Shown here piece by piece: positions 44,447 to 53,435 of a stretch of DNA of 64,000 bases. The translations under genes and the position numbers were made by a program. The notes beneath the pieces are model-generated. The model saw nothing but the letters and a program-made list of their open reading frames with translations. It did not search any database and was not told the origin of the DNA. The stretch is taken from assembly GCA_030743005.1 (NCBI GenBank), contig JASLTG010000017.1, forward strand, positions 1-64,000, read 5' to 3'. Origin of the DNA: Acidimicrobiales bacterium (GTDB lineage: Bacteria; Actinomycetota; Acidimicrobiia; Acidimicrobiales; Poriferisodalaceae). Position 1 is the first letter of the stretch. Every line of letters starts with the position of its first letter.

Positions 44447-45321
44447 TTAACGGGCGCTACTTTCGTCAAGAAACTCAACACAGCAGCTACGAAGATGTCG
44501 TTTCGGTCCCCAGCGACCATGTGAGCTGCCTCACCGACATTTGAGTACTCGGAATGCGGTACTAACGCTAGGTACGCCTGGGCTCCTTCTTCTGAAAGTA
44601 CGTCGCTCAAGCCACCGCGAATTAGCAGGGACGGACATTTGACGTTCTTTGCGGCATCTTCCTGTCTTGGGACACGATCCGCTAAGGAGCGTTTACGTCT
44701 CATAAATTCTGGGTCCCAGTGCCATCGGTATCGTCCGTCTGGCCATAGACGAACGTTCTTCGCTAGCCCATCCAAAGATCGGGGCCGTTTTCGATGTGGT
44801 TGATAATTACTAATTGCGTCCGCTACTTCTTCTAGTGAGGAGAAGCCATCTGGGGCTTGCCCCATGAAGTCTCGAATCTTTCGGACTCCGCCTGCCTCAA
44901 TTCGGGGAGCTGTGTCTACAAGAACTAACGCTTCGGCATCTACTCGTTCTTCGCCAACAGCAGTTAACGATGTTCCTCCACCCATTGAGGCACCAACAAG
45001 GATGGGGCGTTGTCCGAGGTTCTCAACAACGGCAACAAGGTCTTCGACAAGGGCCTCGTTGGAGTAGTCGCCGTCGGGAGCCCAGTCGCTATCCCCGTGT
45101 CCGCGGGCGTCGAGGCTGACCGCTTGATATCCAGCTTCAGCTAGTTTTTGGCCCGCTCCTTTCCACGCGTGGCGGGTCTGTCCTCCGCCGTGTTGCAGAA
45201 TGACGAGCGGCCCTGTCTGGCCGTAGATGTCCGCTGATACATGCACTCCGTTTGAGGCCGGGATCATCTTGTGTGGCTCTGGAGCTCCTTCTAAGCGAAC
45301 GCCCCTATCAGCCTGTGTCAC
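44443..45321 (-). CDS. Alpha/beta hydrolase
   Basis: A 292-residue alpha/beta hydrolase. Its oxyanion segment is ILQHGGGQTRHAW, the nucleophile elbow is GASMGG (Ser), the Asp follows in LLIRGGLSDVL, and the His is in GEAAHMVAGD. It resembles small esterases, epoxide hydrolases and meta-cleavage hydrolases. GTG at 45321 starts one base after the GrdB-like selenoprotein stop, and its own stop overlaps the next gene by 4 nt, so the first genes of this operon are tightly coupled. Substrate unknown. Confidence 0.85.
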   Translation of the reverse strand: MTQADRGVRLEGAPEPHKMIPASNGVHVSADIYGQTGPLVILQHGGGQTRHAWKGAGQKLAEAGYQAVSLDARGHGDSDWAPDGDYSNEALVEDLVAVVENLGQRPILVGASMGGGTSLTAVGEERVDAEALVLVDTAPRIEAGGVRKIRDFMGQAPDGFSSLEEVADAISNYQPHRKRPRSLDGLAKNVRLWPDGRYRWHWDPEFMRRKRSLADRVPRQEDAAKNVKCPSLLIRGGLSDVLSEEGAQAYLALVPHSEYSNVGEAAHMVAGDRNDIFVAAVLSFLTKVAPVN

Positions 45322-45322
45322 A

Positions 45323-46228
45323 TCAACCCCTACCTCGGCCTTCAGCTTTCACTTTTTCCTGAGCCGAGCGGCGTTGGTCTCCCGCTGACGCCAACGCATC
45401 TCGGTTTGAGTCATCAACTTTCATGAAGTGGTGACGCCAGTCCTCGTTTGCTTCGGTGTCCCATACAAATGGGGTTTGCACGGTGGTTCGCGGTTCCCAT
45501 GCGCGCTCTAGGAGATCGAGCGCTATTCCGGTTATTGCTGATTGCATTTCGACATCGCCTGGTTTTCCTGTCGGGTTACCTAACGGGAAGTCGGTGTAAA
45601 CGAACCGGCTAACTCCGCATTCTTCGACTATGTCTCTTGCGCTTCCCATTACAACCGTTGGTAAGCCAGCTTCTTCGAGGTGACGCGAGACCAGACTCAC
45701 GGTCTGGTGGCAAACCGGTCAAAGCGGAACAAGAATTACTGCGTCAAGTTCATCCTCTTGAGCGAACTCGAGTATTTGAGGAGCGTCTCTGCGACTAGTT
45801 CTTCTGTGGCTGTAATCAGTTGGCACTCCATAAAAGCGGTCTGCCAACGATCCAATTCTTCCTTGGTCAGCAAATTCTCGGAGACGGTTAATTGGAAGGT
45901 AGGTATCAAGGTCTTCTGTATGGGTGTTGTCCTTGTCCCAAAAAAGATCCTTGTTGTAAAGACCACCAAGGGCGTCATCGCATAGCGCTGCGTAGGGCTC
46001 TTTAGCCCCTGCACCTGCAACAGCTGTTTTGTCAACTTTGCGTTCAAAGAAAGAAGTGGTGACGAGGCCTATACGACACTCGCTCAGAGGCTTATTCAGA
46101 GATGCGAATGGGACATCATGGTTGTAGGCCCACTGATAGGGCTGCGGATATCCCTGTGCGCCGTAGTAGTTACGGGACTTATCGATATAGCTGACGTGTG
46201 ACCGATGGGTGCGCCGATCAACGGCCAT
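45323..46228 (-). CDS. GrdB/PrdB-like selenoprotein, UPVC motif (Sec170)
   Basis: Two ORFs, complement(45719-46228) and complement(45323-45700), share one frame split by TGA at complement(45719-45721). With Sec there, a 301-residue protein has AVILVPL-U-PVCHQTVSLVSRHLEEAG, a U-x-x-C redox pair (Sec170, Cys173). The upstream part with YLPINRLREFADQGRIGSLADRFYG and the downstream FVYTDFPLGNPTGKPGD fit the glycine/sarcosine/betaine/D-proline reductase B-subunit family, best the marine group. The usual B subunits attack C-N bonds in anaerobes; here the neighbours are aerobic, so substrate is open. ATG follows GGGGAGAAG. Stop is TGA, yet only the upstream UGA has a hairpin. Confidence 0.9.
45690..45708 (-). 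promoter_or_regulatory. Candidate bacterial SECIS hairpin of the GrdB-like gene
   Basis: On the minus strand, 10 nt after the UGA, ACCAGAC (45708-45702) and GTCTGGT (45696-45690) form a perfect 7-bp stem closing a CGTGA loop, with the apical loop about 18 nt after the UGA. The stem is in coding sequence, as is normal for bacterial SECIS elements. Its loop matches that of the peroxiredoxin hairpin. Confidence 0.8.
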
Positions 46229-46330
46229 GTTCTTCTCCCCTAGTAGGACAACACATCTGATGGTAGGCGGAGAAAGGGGTCAGCGCCTCAATTATCGGGC
46301 TACGGTCACGGGAAGAACGTGTAGGAGGAA

Positions 46331-46813
46331 GTGATGGTTGCTGACTTACCGCCAAGGCCGCACCGCGGTTGGACCTTTCATGAACTACCTGTCGGAAAGC
46401 GGTGGAGTACTTCTAAGCGAACTGTGACTGAAACGGACCTGATGGTCTATGTAACCCAGTTCGGTTTTGTCGAGGGGTTATTTCTTGACGCGACGGGGTC
46501 AGAACGAGCTGGCTACTCCGGCCGCTTGGTTCCCGGAAGTCTGGTCATGTCGCTTGCCGAAGGGCTAATTATTAGCGGCGGGGCGATCGCGGGAACAGGA
46601 ATCGCCTATCTCGGAGCTGAGGTTCAGGTTAAAGGGCCAACATTCGTCGATGATTCTTTGCAAGTTATTGCGGAAGTAACCGCTGCGAGACTGACTTCAA
46701 AGCAGGATCGCGGCATTGTCACCACAAAGAACGAGGTGTTCAATCAAAACGGTGACGTGGTCATGGTTTATACCCCCACCCGGATGATTCTGGTTGAACA
46801 TGTCGACGACTGA
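46331..46813 (+). CDS. MaoC-like hot-dog fold protein
   Basis: A 160-residue protein with FHELPVGKRWSTSKRTVTETDLMVYV and SGRLVPGSLVMSLAEGLI, matching the MaoC dehydratase fold. The Asp of the hydratase dyad is kept (TETD) but the following His-containing strand is FVEGLFLDA, without the expected His, so catalysis as an enoyl-CoA hydratase is uncertain. It is a distant paralogue of the protein at 17113. It diverges from the GrdB-like gene and opens a short run with an acyl-CoA dehydrogenase and a CoA transferase. The frame starts at ATG 46334 or the codon just before. Confidence 0.72.
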   Translation: MMVADLPPRPHRGWTFHELPVGKRWSTSKRTVTETDLMVYVTQFGFVEGLFLDATGSERAGYSGRLVPGSLVMSLAEGLIISGGAIAGTGIAYLGAEVQVKGPTFVDDSLQVIAEVTAARLTSKQDRGIVTTKNEVFNQNGDVVMVYTPTRMILVEHVDD

Positions 46814-46881
46814 TTGATTAGCTAGTCACCCATCTGGCGGTCAACAAGTTCTATTTCTTCTGATGGGACTACTCTCCAACT

Positions 46882-48030
46882 GTGAATTCATTGAATCTTG
46901 AAGCGTTGAGCGCTACTGATCTCGCGGCCATCGAACGCGCAACTGGCTGGGCTCAGTCTTTCGTTGCTGACCGGGCCGAGAAATGGGAGTTCGAACGCCG
47001 TTTTGCCAAGGAGGGTTTTGAAAGTGCAGCTGAACATCAGCTGACTGGGCTTCTCGTACCCGAGGTTGATGGTGGAGCGGCGGTCAGCACGCTCGGGTTG
47101 GCGAGAGTCCTTGAAGAAATCGCCGCTGTAGATTTCGCTATTGCGTTTTCGCTCGTTTGCCACAACAACTTGGCTGGATCGGTAGCAAGAAACGCCACCG
47201 GAGATCTTCGATCAGAGACCTTACCTGGGCTAGTTGACGGCAGTTCTTTGGGAGCTTTCTTGTTGACTGAGCCAGAGGTGGGATCCGACGCGGCAGCTAT
47301 ATCGGTGAGCGCTGTTTCAGATGGAGATGAATGGATACTAAATGGTGAGAAGGCGTGGGTAACGAATGGCTCTGACGCAAATGTTCTGTCGGTTTACGCT
47401 CAAACAGACCATGCCGCGGGCCATCGCGGAATCGCGACCTTTCTCGTTGATGCAAATATTCCAGGGGTTGTCAGGACACCCGCCTACGAACTAATCGGGG
47501 GTCACGGCCTCGGCGCTAACGGGATTCGTTTCGACAATTGTCGGGTACCTGGAAAATCGTTGTTCCTTCCTCCAGGGGAAGGTTTCAGAGCTGCTATGGA
47601 GGGTATTGACTTAGCCAGGGTCCTGGTCTCAGCTATGTGTTGCGGGATGCTTCGGACGAGTCTTTCAACCGCTTCAAACTATGTTCGTAACAGAAACGCG
47701 TTCGGTGCCCGCCTCGCCGATTTGCAGGGCGTTCGATTCAAACTGGCAGATGTCGCAACAGACCTTGAAGCTTCTCGTTTACTTACATACCAAGCGGCTC
47801 ATGCACTGCACGATGGGGGTGATGCTTCAGTCGAGGCCGCCCACGCCAAGAAGTTCTCTACTCGGGTTACTGAAACCGGAGTTGCTTCGTGCATGCAGGT
47901 GATGGGAGCAAACGGAGCCAAACGGGATCATCCATTACCACGCCATCTAGCAGCGGCACGGTTAACCCATTACGTAGATGGAGCGACAGAGATACAAGAT
48001 GTAGTGATTAGTCGGTCCCTGCTTGATTGA
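46882..48030 (+). CDS. Acyl-CoA dehydrogenase
   Basis: A 382-residue acyl-CoA dehydrogenase. FLLTEPEVGSDAAAI (FAD/substrate segment), NGEKAWVTNGSDAN, RNRNAFGARLADLQGVRFKLAD and the terminal YVDGATEIQDVVISR with the catalytic Glu are all in place. It introduces a trans-2,3 double bond into an acyl-CoA using electron-transfer flavoprotein. It starts at GTG 46882 with no clear Shine-Dalgarno. It lies between a MaoC-like gene and a CoA transferase on the same strand, consistent with beta-oxidation of a specialised substrate. Confidence 0.92.
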   Translation: MNSLNLEALSATDLAAIERATGWAQSFVADRAEKWEFERRFAKEGFESAAEHQLTGLLVPEVDGGAAVSTLGLARVLEEIAAVDFAIAFSLVCHNNLAGSVARNATGDLRSETLPGLVDGSSLGAFLLTEPEVGSDAAAISVSAVSDGDEWILNGEKAWVTNGSDANVLSVYAQTDHAAGHRGIATFLVDANIPGVVRTPAYELIGGHGLGANGIRFDNCRVPGKSLFLPPGEGFRAAMEGIDLARVLVSAMCCGMLRTSLSTASNYVRNRNAFGARLADLQGVRFKLADVATDLEASRLLTYQAAHALHDGGDASVEAAHAKKFSTRVTETGVASCMQVMGANGAKRDHPLPRHLAAARLTHYVDGATEIQDVVISRSLLD

Positions 48031-48042
48031 AATGGAGAAGCT

Positions 48043-49311
48043 GTGAACCGTCAGCGTTCTGGGAAAAACACAACCGTCGACGAGGCCATCGACGCGATTT
48101 CAGATGGCAGTCGTATATATGTGGCACAGGGCTCTGGTTGTCCTTATGGGCTCTTGACTGCAATTGACCAGCGTCGAGGATCTTTCAGAAATCTTGAGTT
48201 TGTTTCGGCTTTTCTCTTGGAACGACCCGCTCCTATCGATCACTTAGGAGATCCCTTCAGATGGCTGTCGTTGCAACCAACTGGTGTCATGCGAGATGTA
48301 CTTGACCACGAAGCTTTCGGGATCGTTCCGGGTCGTTATTCAGACCTCGACGGTATCTGCGAGCCGAACGCTCCGCTGGCGGCAGACGTCATAATTTGTC
48401 AGGTCAGCCCGCCGGATTCGTCCGGCACGTGCAGCCTCGGAACCGGAGTCGGAGGCCACGTTTCACTTATTGGTGATGCTCCCCTGGTGATTGGTCAGGT
48501 CAACAATCTCATGCCTTTTGTGCATGGTGAGGGAGAGTGCCACATAGAGGATTTCGACTTCCTGGTGACCATAGACGAACCCTTGGCTGAACTTCAACCG
48601 GCGACCATCGATCCAATCTCTTCGGCGATCGCTGAGCATATAAGTCCGTTCATCCCAGATGGTTCGACGTTGCAGTTCGGTATCGGAGCAGTACCTGATG
48701 CTGTTCTATCGACTTTGCAGGGGCGAAAGAACCTAGGTCTCCACGGCGGCATGATCAATAACGCTTGCGTGGATCTGATCAAATGCGGCGCCGTGGACAA
48801 TCTCCACAAAGGATGTGATGAAGGGGTGTCGGTCGCCGCTGAAATCATGGGCACTCGGGAGCTTTATGATTGGGTCGATCACAATCCTCTAATCAGGATG
48901 GCTCGCGGATCTCATACCCATGGCATCCCGGGCATGGCCTCCGTTCGCAATTTCGTCGCGTTGCAGTCAACTGTAGAAATGGCGTTGGATGGTTCGGCCA
49001 ACAGCGAATTTGCTTCAGGCCGCTTCATATCAGGCCCGGGTGGAGCTCCTGATTTTGCGTTCGGAGCTTCCATCGCAACCGGTGGCCGTTCGATAATAGC
49101 GATGCCATCAACAGCAGCTAAGGGGACCGCTTCACGAATAGTCCGGCGTTTAACCGAGGGGGCGCCAACGACGCTCCCTAGCTATGTTGCAGATGTGGTC
49201 GTTACCGAATTTGGCGCGGTTGAGTTGCGGGGTAGGACGCTTTCGGAGAGAGCTGAGCTGCTTGTAAGCATCGCTCACCCCGATCACCAAGATCTTCTAT
49301 GTAGTCCCTGA
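48043..49311 (+). CDS. Acetyl-CoA hydrolase/4-hydroxybutyrate CoA-transferase family protein
   Basis: A 422-residue family I CoA transferase/hydrolase. FGIGAVPDAVLSTL, ISGPGGAPDFAFGA, IIAMPSTAAKGTASRIV and VVVTEFGAVELRGRTLSERAELL belong to this family. The segment that usually carries the catalytic Glu (consensus HTEM or HSE) is LHGGMINNACVDL here, with Gly in that place, so a normal ping-pong transferase through a glutamyl-CoA is doubtful. It is preceded by GGAGAAGCT and starts at GTG 48043, 12 nt after the acyl-CoA dehydrogenase stop. Confidence 0.82.
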   Translation: MNRQRSGKNTTVDEAIDAISDGSRIYVAQGSGCPYGLLTAIDQRRGSFRNLEFVSAFLLERPAPIDHLGDPFRWLSLQPTGVMRDVLDHEAFGIVPGRYSDLDGICEPNAPLAADVIICQVSPPDSSGTCSLGTGVGGHVSLIGDAPLVIGQVNNLMPFVHGEGECHIEDFDFLVTIDEPLAELQPATIDPISSAIAEHISPFIPDGSTLQFGIGAVPDAVLSTLQGRKNLGLHGGMINNACVDLIKCGAVDNLHKGCDEGVSVAAEIMGTRELYDWVDHNPLIRMARGSHTHGIPGMASVRNFVALQSTVEMALDGSANSEFASGRFISGPGGAPDFAFGASIATGGRSIIAMPSTAAKGTASRIVRRLTEGAPTTLPSYVADVVVTEFGAVELRGRTLSERAELLVSIAHPDHQDLLCSP

Positions 49312-49333
49312 TCGGGCTGCATCACCCGATCTA

Positions 49334-50203
49334 TCAAAGGCGTCGATAGCTCGCTGTCTGACCGCTGGTGCCATATGCCATCCCAGCCATCCGGTGCAGA
49401 TTACGAGAGTTATGCATTCGCCCGAGCATCCGCGGACCGCTAGCTAGTAGGCCCCCGTCAACAATGTGTTCTTGGCCGGTGACGAAAAGTGAGTCATCGC
49501 TAGCGAGGAAAAGGGCCATACCAGCGATGTCTGAACCCTCTCCACGTTTGGGCAGCGGTTGAATCTCGGAAATCACTTCTTCTGCTTGTTCTTCATTGCC
49601 GCTGTGCATGAGCGGGGTGAAAATAATGCCTGGGCAAATCGCGTTCACTCTTATCTCGGAGGCCGCGAGTTCTATCGCAGTGGTTTTCGAAAGACTCACC
49701 ACCGCAGCCTTAGCTGCGGAGTACGCCTGTGGGCCGGCGCCGCCTCCCATGCCGGCGATGGAGGCTGTATTGATTATTGAGCCCCCTTCTCCTTGATTCA
49801 TCATCACCCGCGCTGCGTGCTTCGTTCCGAGAAAAACTGAGCGCACCAGAATATGAAATGTCGCGTCCCAGTCATCAACTTCTATTTCAGTGATCGGTCC
49901 AAAGGCTCCACCAATACCTGCATTGTTGAACACCACATCAAGACGTCCGAAAGAGTCAACGGCGAGTTCCGTCATTGCTGCAACATCGTCTTCAATAGAC
50001 ACGTCTGTGACCGTAAAGCGGACCTTGCCCTCATATCCCTCAGCATTGAGCTCCTCGAGAACGGCTCGGCCGTTTTCTGCGTTGAGATCCCCGATAACCA
50101 CCGAGGCTCCTTCTTGCAGAAATCTGCGGACGGTCGCTAATCCCATTCCGCTGGCTCCGCCAGTAATGATTGCTACTTTCGATTCGAGTCTTCCGCTCAT
50201 CAT
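49334..50203 (-). CDS. Short-chain dehydrogenase/reductase
   Basis: A 289-residue classical SDR with GGASGMG cofactor motif, Asp in IGDLNAENG, FNNAGIGG, NTASIAG catalytic Ser and Y-x3-K in QAYSAAKAAV. The tail after VTGQEHIVDGGL runs some 35 residues longer than usual (LGRMHNSRNLHRMAGM...). It prefers NAD by the acidic residue. ATG-ATG at 50198-50203 follows AGGGGAA. It is convergent with the CoA transferase (22 bp) and divergent from another SDR gene. Substrate unknown; one of five SDR-fold genes in the window. Confidence 0.88.
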   Translation of the reverse strand: MMSGRLESKVAIITGGASGMGLATVRRFLQEGASVVIGDLNAENGRAVLEELNAEGYEGKVRFTVTDVSIEDDVAAMTELAVDSFGRLDVVFNNAGIGGAFGPITEIEVDDWDATFHILVRSVFLGTKHAARVMMNQGEGGSIINTASIAGMGGGAGPQAYSAAKAAVVSLSKTTAIELAASEIRVNAICPGIIFTPLMHSGNEEQAEEVISEIQPLPKRGEGSDIAGMALFLASDDSLFVTGQEHIVDGGLLASGPRMLGRMHNSRNLHRMAGMAYGTSGQTASYRRL

Positions 50204-50282
50204 TTCCCCTTGCCTAACTTCAGGTTGCCATTGTCGCTCAATTGCGATGCTTCGTGCTCAGCATCCGAACTACGGTCAACTC

Positions 50283-51050
50283 ATGGATCTCGGTTTGGGT
50301 GGAAAACGAGTCGTCATTACTGGCGGTTCAAAAGGCATTGGACTCGGCTGCGCTATCGCTCTTGCCCGAGAGGGCTGCCATGTTCAGATCGCAGCGCGGA
50401 GTCAGGAGACCTTGATTGGCGCTGAATCAGCGATTCGTGAATCTGCCGAAGGTGTCACGGTCATAAGTCATGCAGTTGACTTGTCGACTACTCAAGATCA
50501 GATGGCTCTGGTGGAAGCTGCCGGTGAGGTCGATATTTGGATCAACAACGCAGGGGCGATACCTGCGGGCGACATATCGACTATCGATGAACGTACGTGG
50601 CGGGCAGCTTGGGAGCTCAAAGTTTTCGGCTACATCAATTTGTGTAGAGCGGTTTACCCCTCAATGGTCGAGCGGGGGTGTGGCGTAATCATCAACGTAA
50701 TAGGTGCCGCAGCGGTGCGACCTCAACCCTCTTATGTTGCTGGAGCCGTCGGAAATAGTGGTCTGGTCGGACTTACTACAGCCCTTGGGAGTCGGAGCCT
50801 TGCCCATGGGGTACGAGTGGTAGCTGTAAATCCAGGTTTAATCGTCACCGATCGAATGGGAGACATTTTGCGTCGCGAGGCCATCGACCAATTCGATGAC
50901 GAAGGGCGTTGGGAAGAACTAATCCCCGACGATCCTGCCCCGGGCTCAGTCGAACAATGTGCAGATGTCATAACTTTCTTGGCTTCGCCGAGGGCCAGTC
51001 ATATAAGTGGGACTACGTTGACCGTAGACGGGGGGGCTTCGGCTAGGTAG
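50283..51050 (+). CDS. SDR-family protein with YxxxA in place of YxxxK
   Basis: A 255-residue SDR. It begins MDLGLGGKRVVITGGSKGIG and has INNAGAIPAGD. The catalytic site is unusual: the expected Y-x3-K is YVAGA (from SYVAGAVGNSGL), so Lys is missing. This Y-x-AGxxxN pattern recurs in a known SDR subgroup, in which the role of Lys may be met by another residue. An in-frame ATG at 50247 would add 12 residues; neither start has a good ribosome site. It diverges from the SDR gene at 49334-50203 and precedes an amidohydrolase. Confidence 0.8.
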   Translation: MDLGLGGKRVVITGGSKGIGLGCAIALAREGCHVQIAARSQETLIGAESAIRESAEGVTVISHAVDLSTTQDQMALVEAAGEVDIWINNAGAIPAGDISTIDERTWRAAWELKVFGYINLCRAVYPSMVERGCGVIINVIGAAAVRPQPSYVAGAVGNSGLVGLTTALGSRSLAHGVRVVAVNPGLIVTDRMGDILRREAIDQFDDEGRWEELIPDDPAPGSVEQCADVITFLASPRASHISGTTLTVDGGASAR

Positions 51051-51091
51051 ATCGACACGTCTAGGTAACAACTGTGAGTTTGGGGAACAGC

Positions 51092-52294
51092 ATGAGCACA
51101 ACTATTCAACGTGACGGACTCCCGGCACGAGAAATGCATGAGGTCCATCGGATCGATCATGACGGCGCAGTTGATGCCGACGGACACATTCTGGAACCGC
51201 CTGATCTTTGGGATGAGTACTTGGAGTCCAAATACAAAGATCGGGCCCTAAGAATCCGCTTGGACGAAAATGGGCTCGAGGAACTGGAAATAGGTGGTGA
51301 GCGGAGCGCTATGAGCCGTCGGGGTTTCCCTGCGACTTTGGGGGCGATGGGAGCGCCTGATCTAGCGGACATGCAACGTAATCCCGATAGGACCTATCTT
51401 CATGAAGCTCCTTTCGGGTCGATGGATCCAACTCAGAGACTTGAAGTCTTGGACGCTGAGAATCTCGATGCGGCAGTGATTTACACGACTGTGGGTCTGC
51501 TGTGGGAAGCAGAGTTAGAAGATCCCGAACTAAGCCAGGCATACACTCGCGCCTACAACCGTTGGGTAGTTGATTTTTGCAGGGATAGCGGAAATCGTCT
51601 CGTTGCTTCGGCTCATCTTTCTTTGAGTGACCCTGAAGCAGCCGCGACGGAACTCCGACGCGCAGTCGATGATGGCGCCAAAGGGTGCTATGTAGCACCG
51701 TTTACACACGGCGCCATCCCGCTAGGTCACCCGGATAATGATGTCGTATTCGCGACGGCACAAGAACTTGGGGTGCCTTTCGCTATCCATCCGACATTCG
51801 AACCTCAGTGGACTAAAGGCGGCAGGATGGGCACCTGGGAGAACGTAAAGCAACTCCGTCTAACAGCCTCGGTGACTGCATCTGACGGGGTCCGTCATCA
51901 ATTCACAACCATGTTCGATTACGGCGTTTTCGATAAATTCCCAGATCTGAAGGTTTTGGTGCTCGAGTCAGGTGGCGGGTGGATCGGCTATTGGCTTGAC
52001 CGGATTGACGCCGTCTACGCTCACACATTTGTGGGAACTCGGGTTCCACTAGAAATGAAGCCAAGCGAATACTTTATGCGCCAAGTCTGGATCAGTTGCG
52101 ATCCTGATGAACGCACGATTCCCTCGCTTGCTGAACGTTTCGGATATGACCGTTTCATGTGGGCGTCGGATTTCCCTCATGCCGACCACACACCCGAATA
52201 CGTCCATGACCTCAACCAGTTGGTTGACATGTTTCCCGAAGAACATCGACGAGCTTTCATTGGCGATAACGCACGAAAGCTGTTCGGACTCTAA
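51092..52294 (+). CDS. Amidohydrolase 2 family protein (LigW/ACMSD-like)
   Basis: A roughly 400-residue TIM-barrel metal hydrolase/decarboxylase. It carries DADGHILEPPDLWDEY near the N-terminus, FAIHPTFEPQW, LVLESGGGWIGYWLDRID and FMWASDFPHADHTP with the catalytic Asp. The first-strand HxH is replaced by a DADGH-type motif, as in many actinobacterial family-2 proteins. It may hydrolyse or decarboxylate a ring-cleavage or amide product. ATG 51092 follows GGGGAACAGC; the earlier GTG at 51074 is less likely. A related protein is encoded at 62538. Confidence 0.85.
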   Translation: MSTTIQRDGLPAREMHEVHRIDHDGAVDADGHILEPPDLWDEYLESKYKDRALRIRLDENGLEELEIGGERSAMSRRGFPATLGAMGAPDLADMQRNPDRTYLHEAPFGSMDPTQRLEVLDAENLDAAVIYTTVGLLWEAELEDPELSQAYTRAYNRWVVDFCRDSGNRLVASAHLSLSDPEAAATELRRAVDDGAKGCYVAPFTHGAIPLGHPDNDVVFATAQELGVPFAIHPTFEPQWTKGGRMGTWENVKQLRLTASVTASDGVRHQFTTMFDYGVFDKFPDLKVLVLESGGGWIGYWLDRIDAVYAHTFVGTRVPLEMKPSEYFMRQVWISCDPDERTIPSLAERFGYDRFMWASDFPHADHTPEYVHDLNQLVDMFPEEHRRAFIGDNARKLFGL

Positions 52295-52304
52295 GATTTT
52301 TGCG

Positions 52305-53405
52305 CTAACAGGCGATGATTAGGACACCTGATCGTGCTTTAGGAAAGAAGTAGGTTGACTTCGGGGGCATCACAAGGCCTTCATCAGCAACGTTGAACAC
52401 ATCTTCCAGTTCAGCTGGGGCGAGGCGAATTGTCGCTGGGCTGCTTGCAACCCCGGCGCCCGATGGGCGGTACGACAATCGCGGGTCATCAGCATCATTG
52501 ATGCCAAACAAGTCGGGTAGCAACGTCGTATGAACAAACTCAGAATCCAAACCGATGGGTTCTTTACGCTCCGCCCAATACCAGTCATCACCAAATCGGA
52601 ATCGCAGGACTCCTTTGTCAACTGGCTTCGTGGATTCTGATTCGGAGGACCCACGAACATCACACCAGTTCGCGAGTTCATCCACTGTCTTTCTGGGCAG
52701 GAACTCGAGTTCGTCGATGTCTCGGTCAAAACTTCCGATACAAAGTTCAGACGGTGGCACATAGGCCACTAGGAGATGATCGAACTTCGCCTCACGTGCC
52801 GCTGCGATTCGATGATGGCCATCAATGATGTACACGCGCTCGAAGTCGACAACGAAGGTAGGGTCGATCTCCCACAAAGTAAGTTCAGTTCCGTCGGTCG
52901 CAACGAAACTTGTCACCAATTCTGTTTGGTCCGACTCTTCCAACCGTCGAAGGTCTAGATCATCTGATCGCGAGGTGATCACTACCGGGCTCGACATTGA
53001 GCGTGCTTGTCGAAAATGGGCTGCCAGTGCCTGCACACGACCCGGGTGCACAGCCTCATGTGGCATCGGGTCCACTTCGGACAAGTTGATCGCCCCAACA
53101 ATTGATCGTTGAGTTACGCCTTCGGCTTCTATTTTTTGGAGGAAGAGTCGTTCCTCGGTTCGAGGTGTATATGCCCCCGCCGCGATGAGGTCAGTGAGAG
53201 CGGAGTTTCCCTCGGTAGCTAGTCGAAGATGTTCCGTTGGATGGCCGTGGCTGGCGTCCGCCGACCTCGTGACATGGAGGAAGGAGTGAGCATGTTCGCC
53301 AAGGTGTTGTTCGCGTTCTTCTTGAGTTAAAGCGTCATAGGGCGGTGGAACTACATCTGGTGCCCAACTGGCATCTATAACAGACGCGAGAATCGGTCTG
53401 ATCAT
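52305..53405 (-). CDS. DUF1015 family protein
   Basis: A 366-residue protein of the DUF1015 family, which is widely conserved and linked to serine or amino-acid kinase-like activity but mostly uncharacterised. Hallmarks are VVPPPYDALTQEER near the start, FLQKI, GAINLSEV, the YIIDGHHRIAAA box, ERKEPIG and the ending MPPKSTYFFPKARSGVLI. The ATG at 53405 is preferred because AAGGGGG lies 8 nt upstream; a GTG three codons earlier is possible. The gene is convergent with the amidohydrolase (10 bp) and downstream of an MFS gene. Confidence 0.85.
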   Translation of the reverse strand: MIRPILASVIDASWAPDVVPPPYDALTQEEREQHLGEHAHSFLHVTRSADASHGHPTEHLRLATEGNSALTDLIAAGAYTPRTEERLFLQKIEAEGVTQRSIVGAINLSEVDPMPHEAVHPGRVQALAAHFRQARSMSSPVVITSRSDDLDLRRLEESDQTELVTSFVATDGTELTLWEIDPTFVVDFERVYIIDGHHRIAAAREAKFDHLLVAYVPPSELCIGSFDRDIDELEFLPRKTVDELANWCDVRGSSESESTKPVDKGVLRFRFGDDWYWAERKEPIGLDSEFVHTTLLPDLFGINDADDPRLSYRPSGAGVASSPATIRLAPAELEDVFNVADEGLVMPPKSTYFFPKARSGVLIIAC

Positions 53406-53435
53406 GTCATCCACCCCCTTTTGAGAAGCCCGAAA

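Noticed and set aside
45323-45700. Separate 125-residue gene on the minus strand
   Set aside because: It is the C-terminal half of the GrdB-like selenoprotein, in frame across one UGA with a strong hairpin after it.
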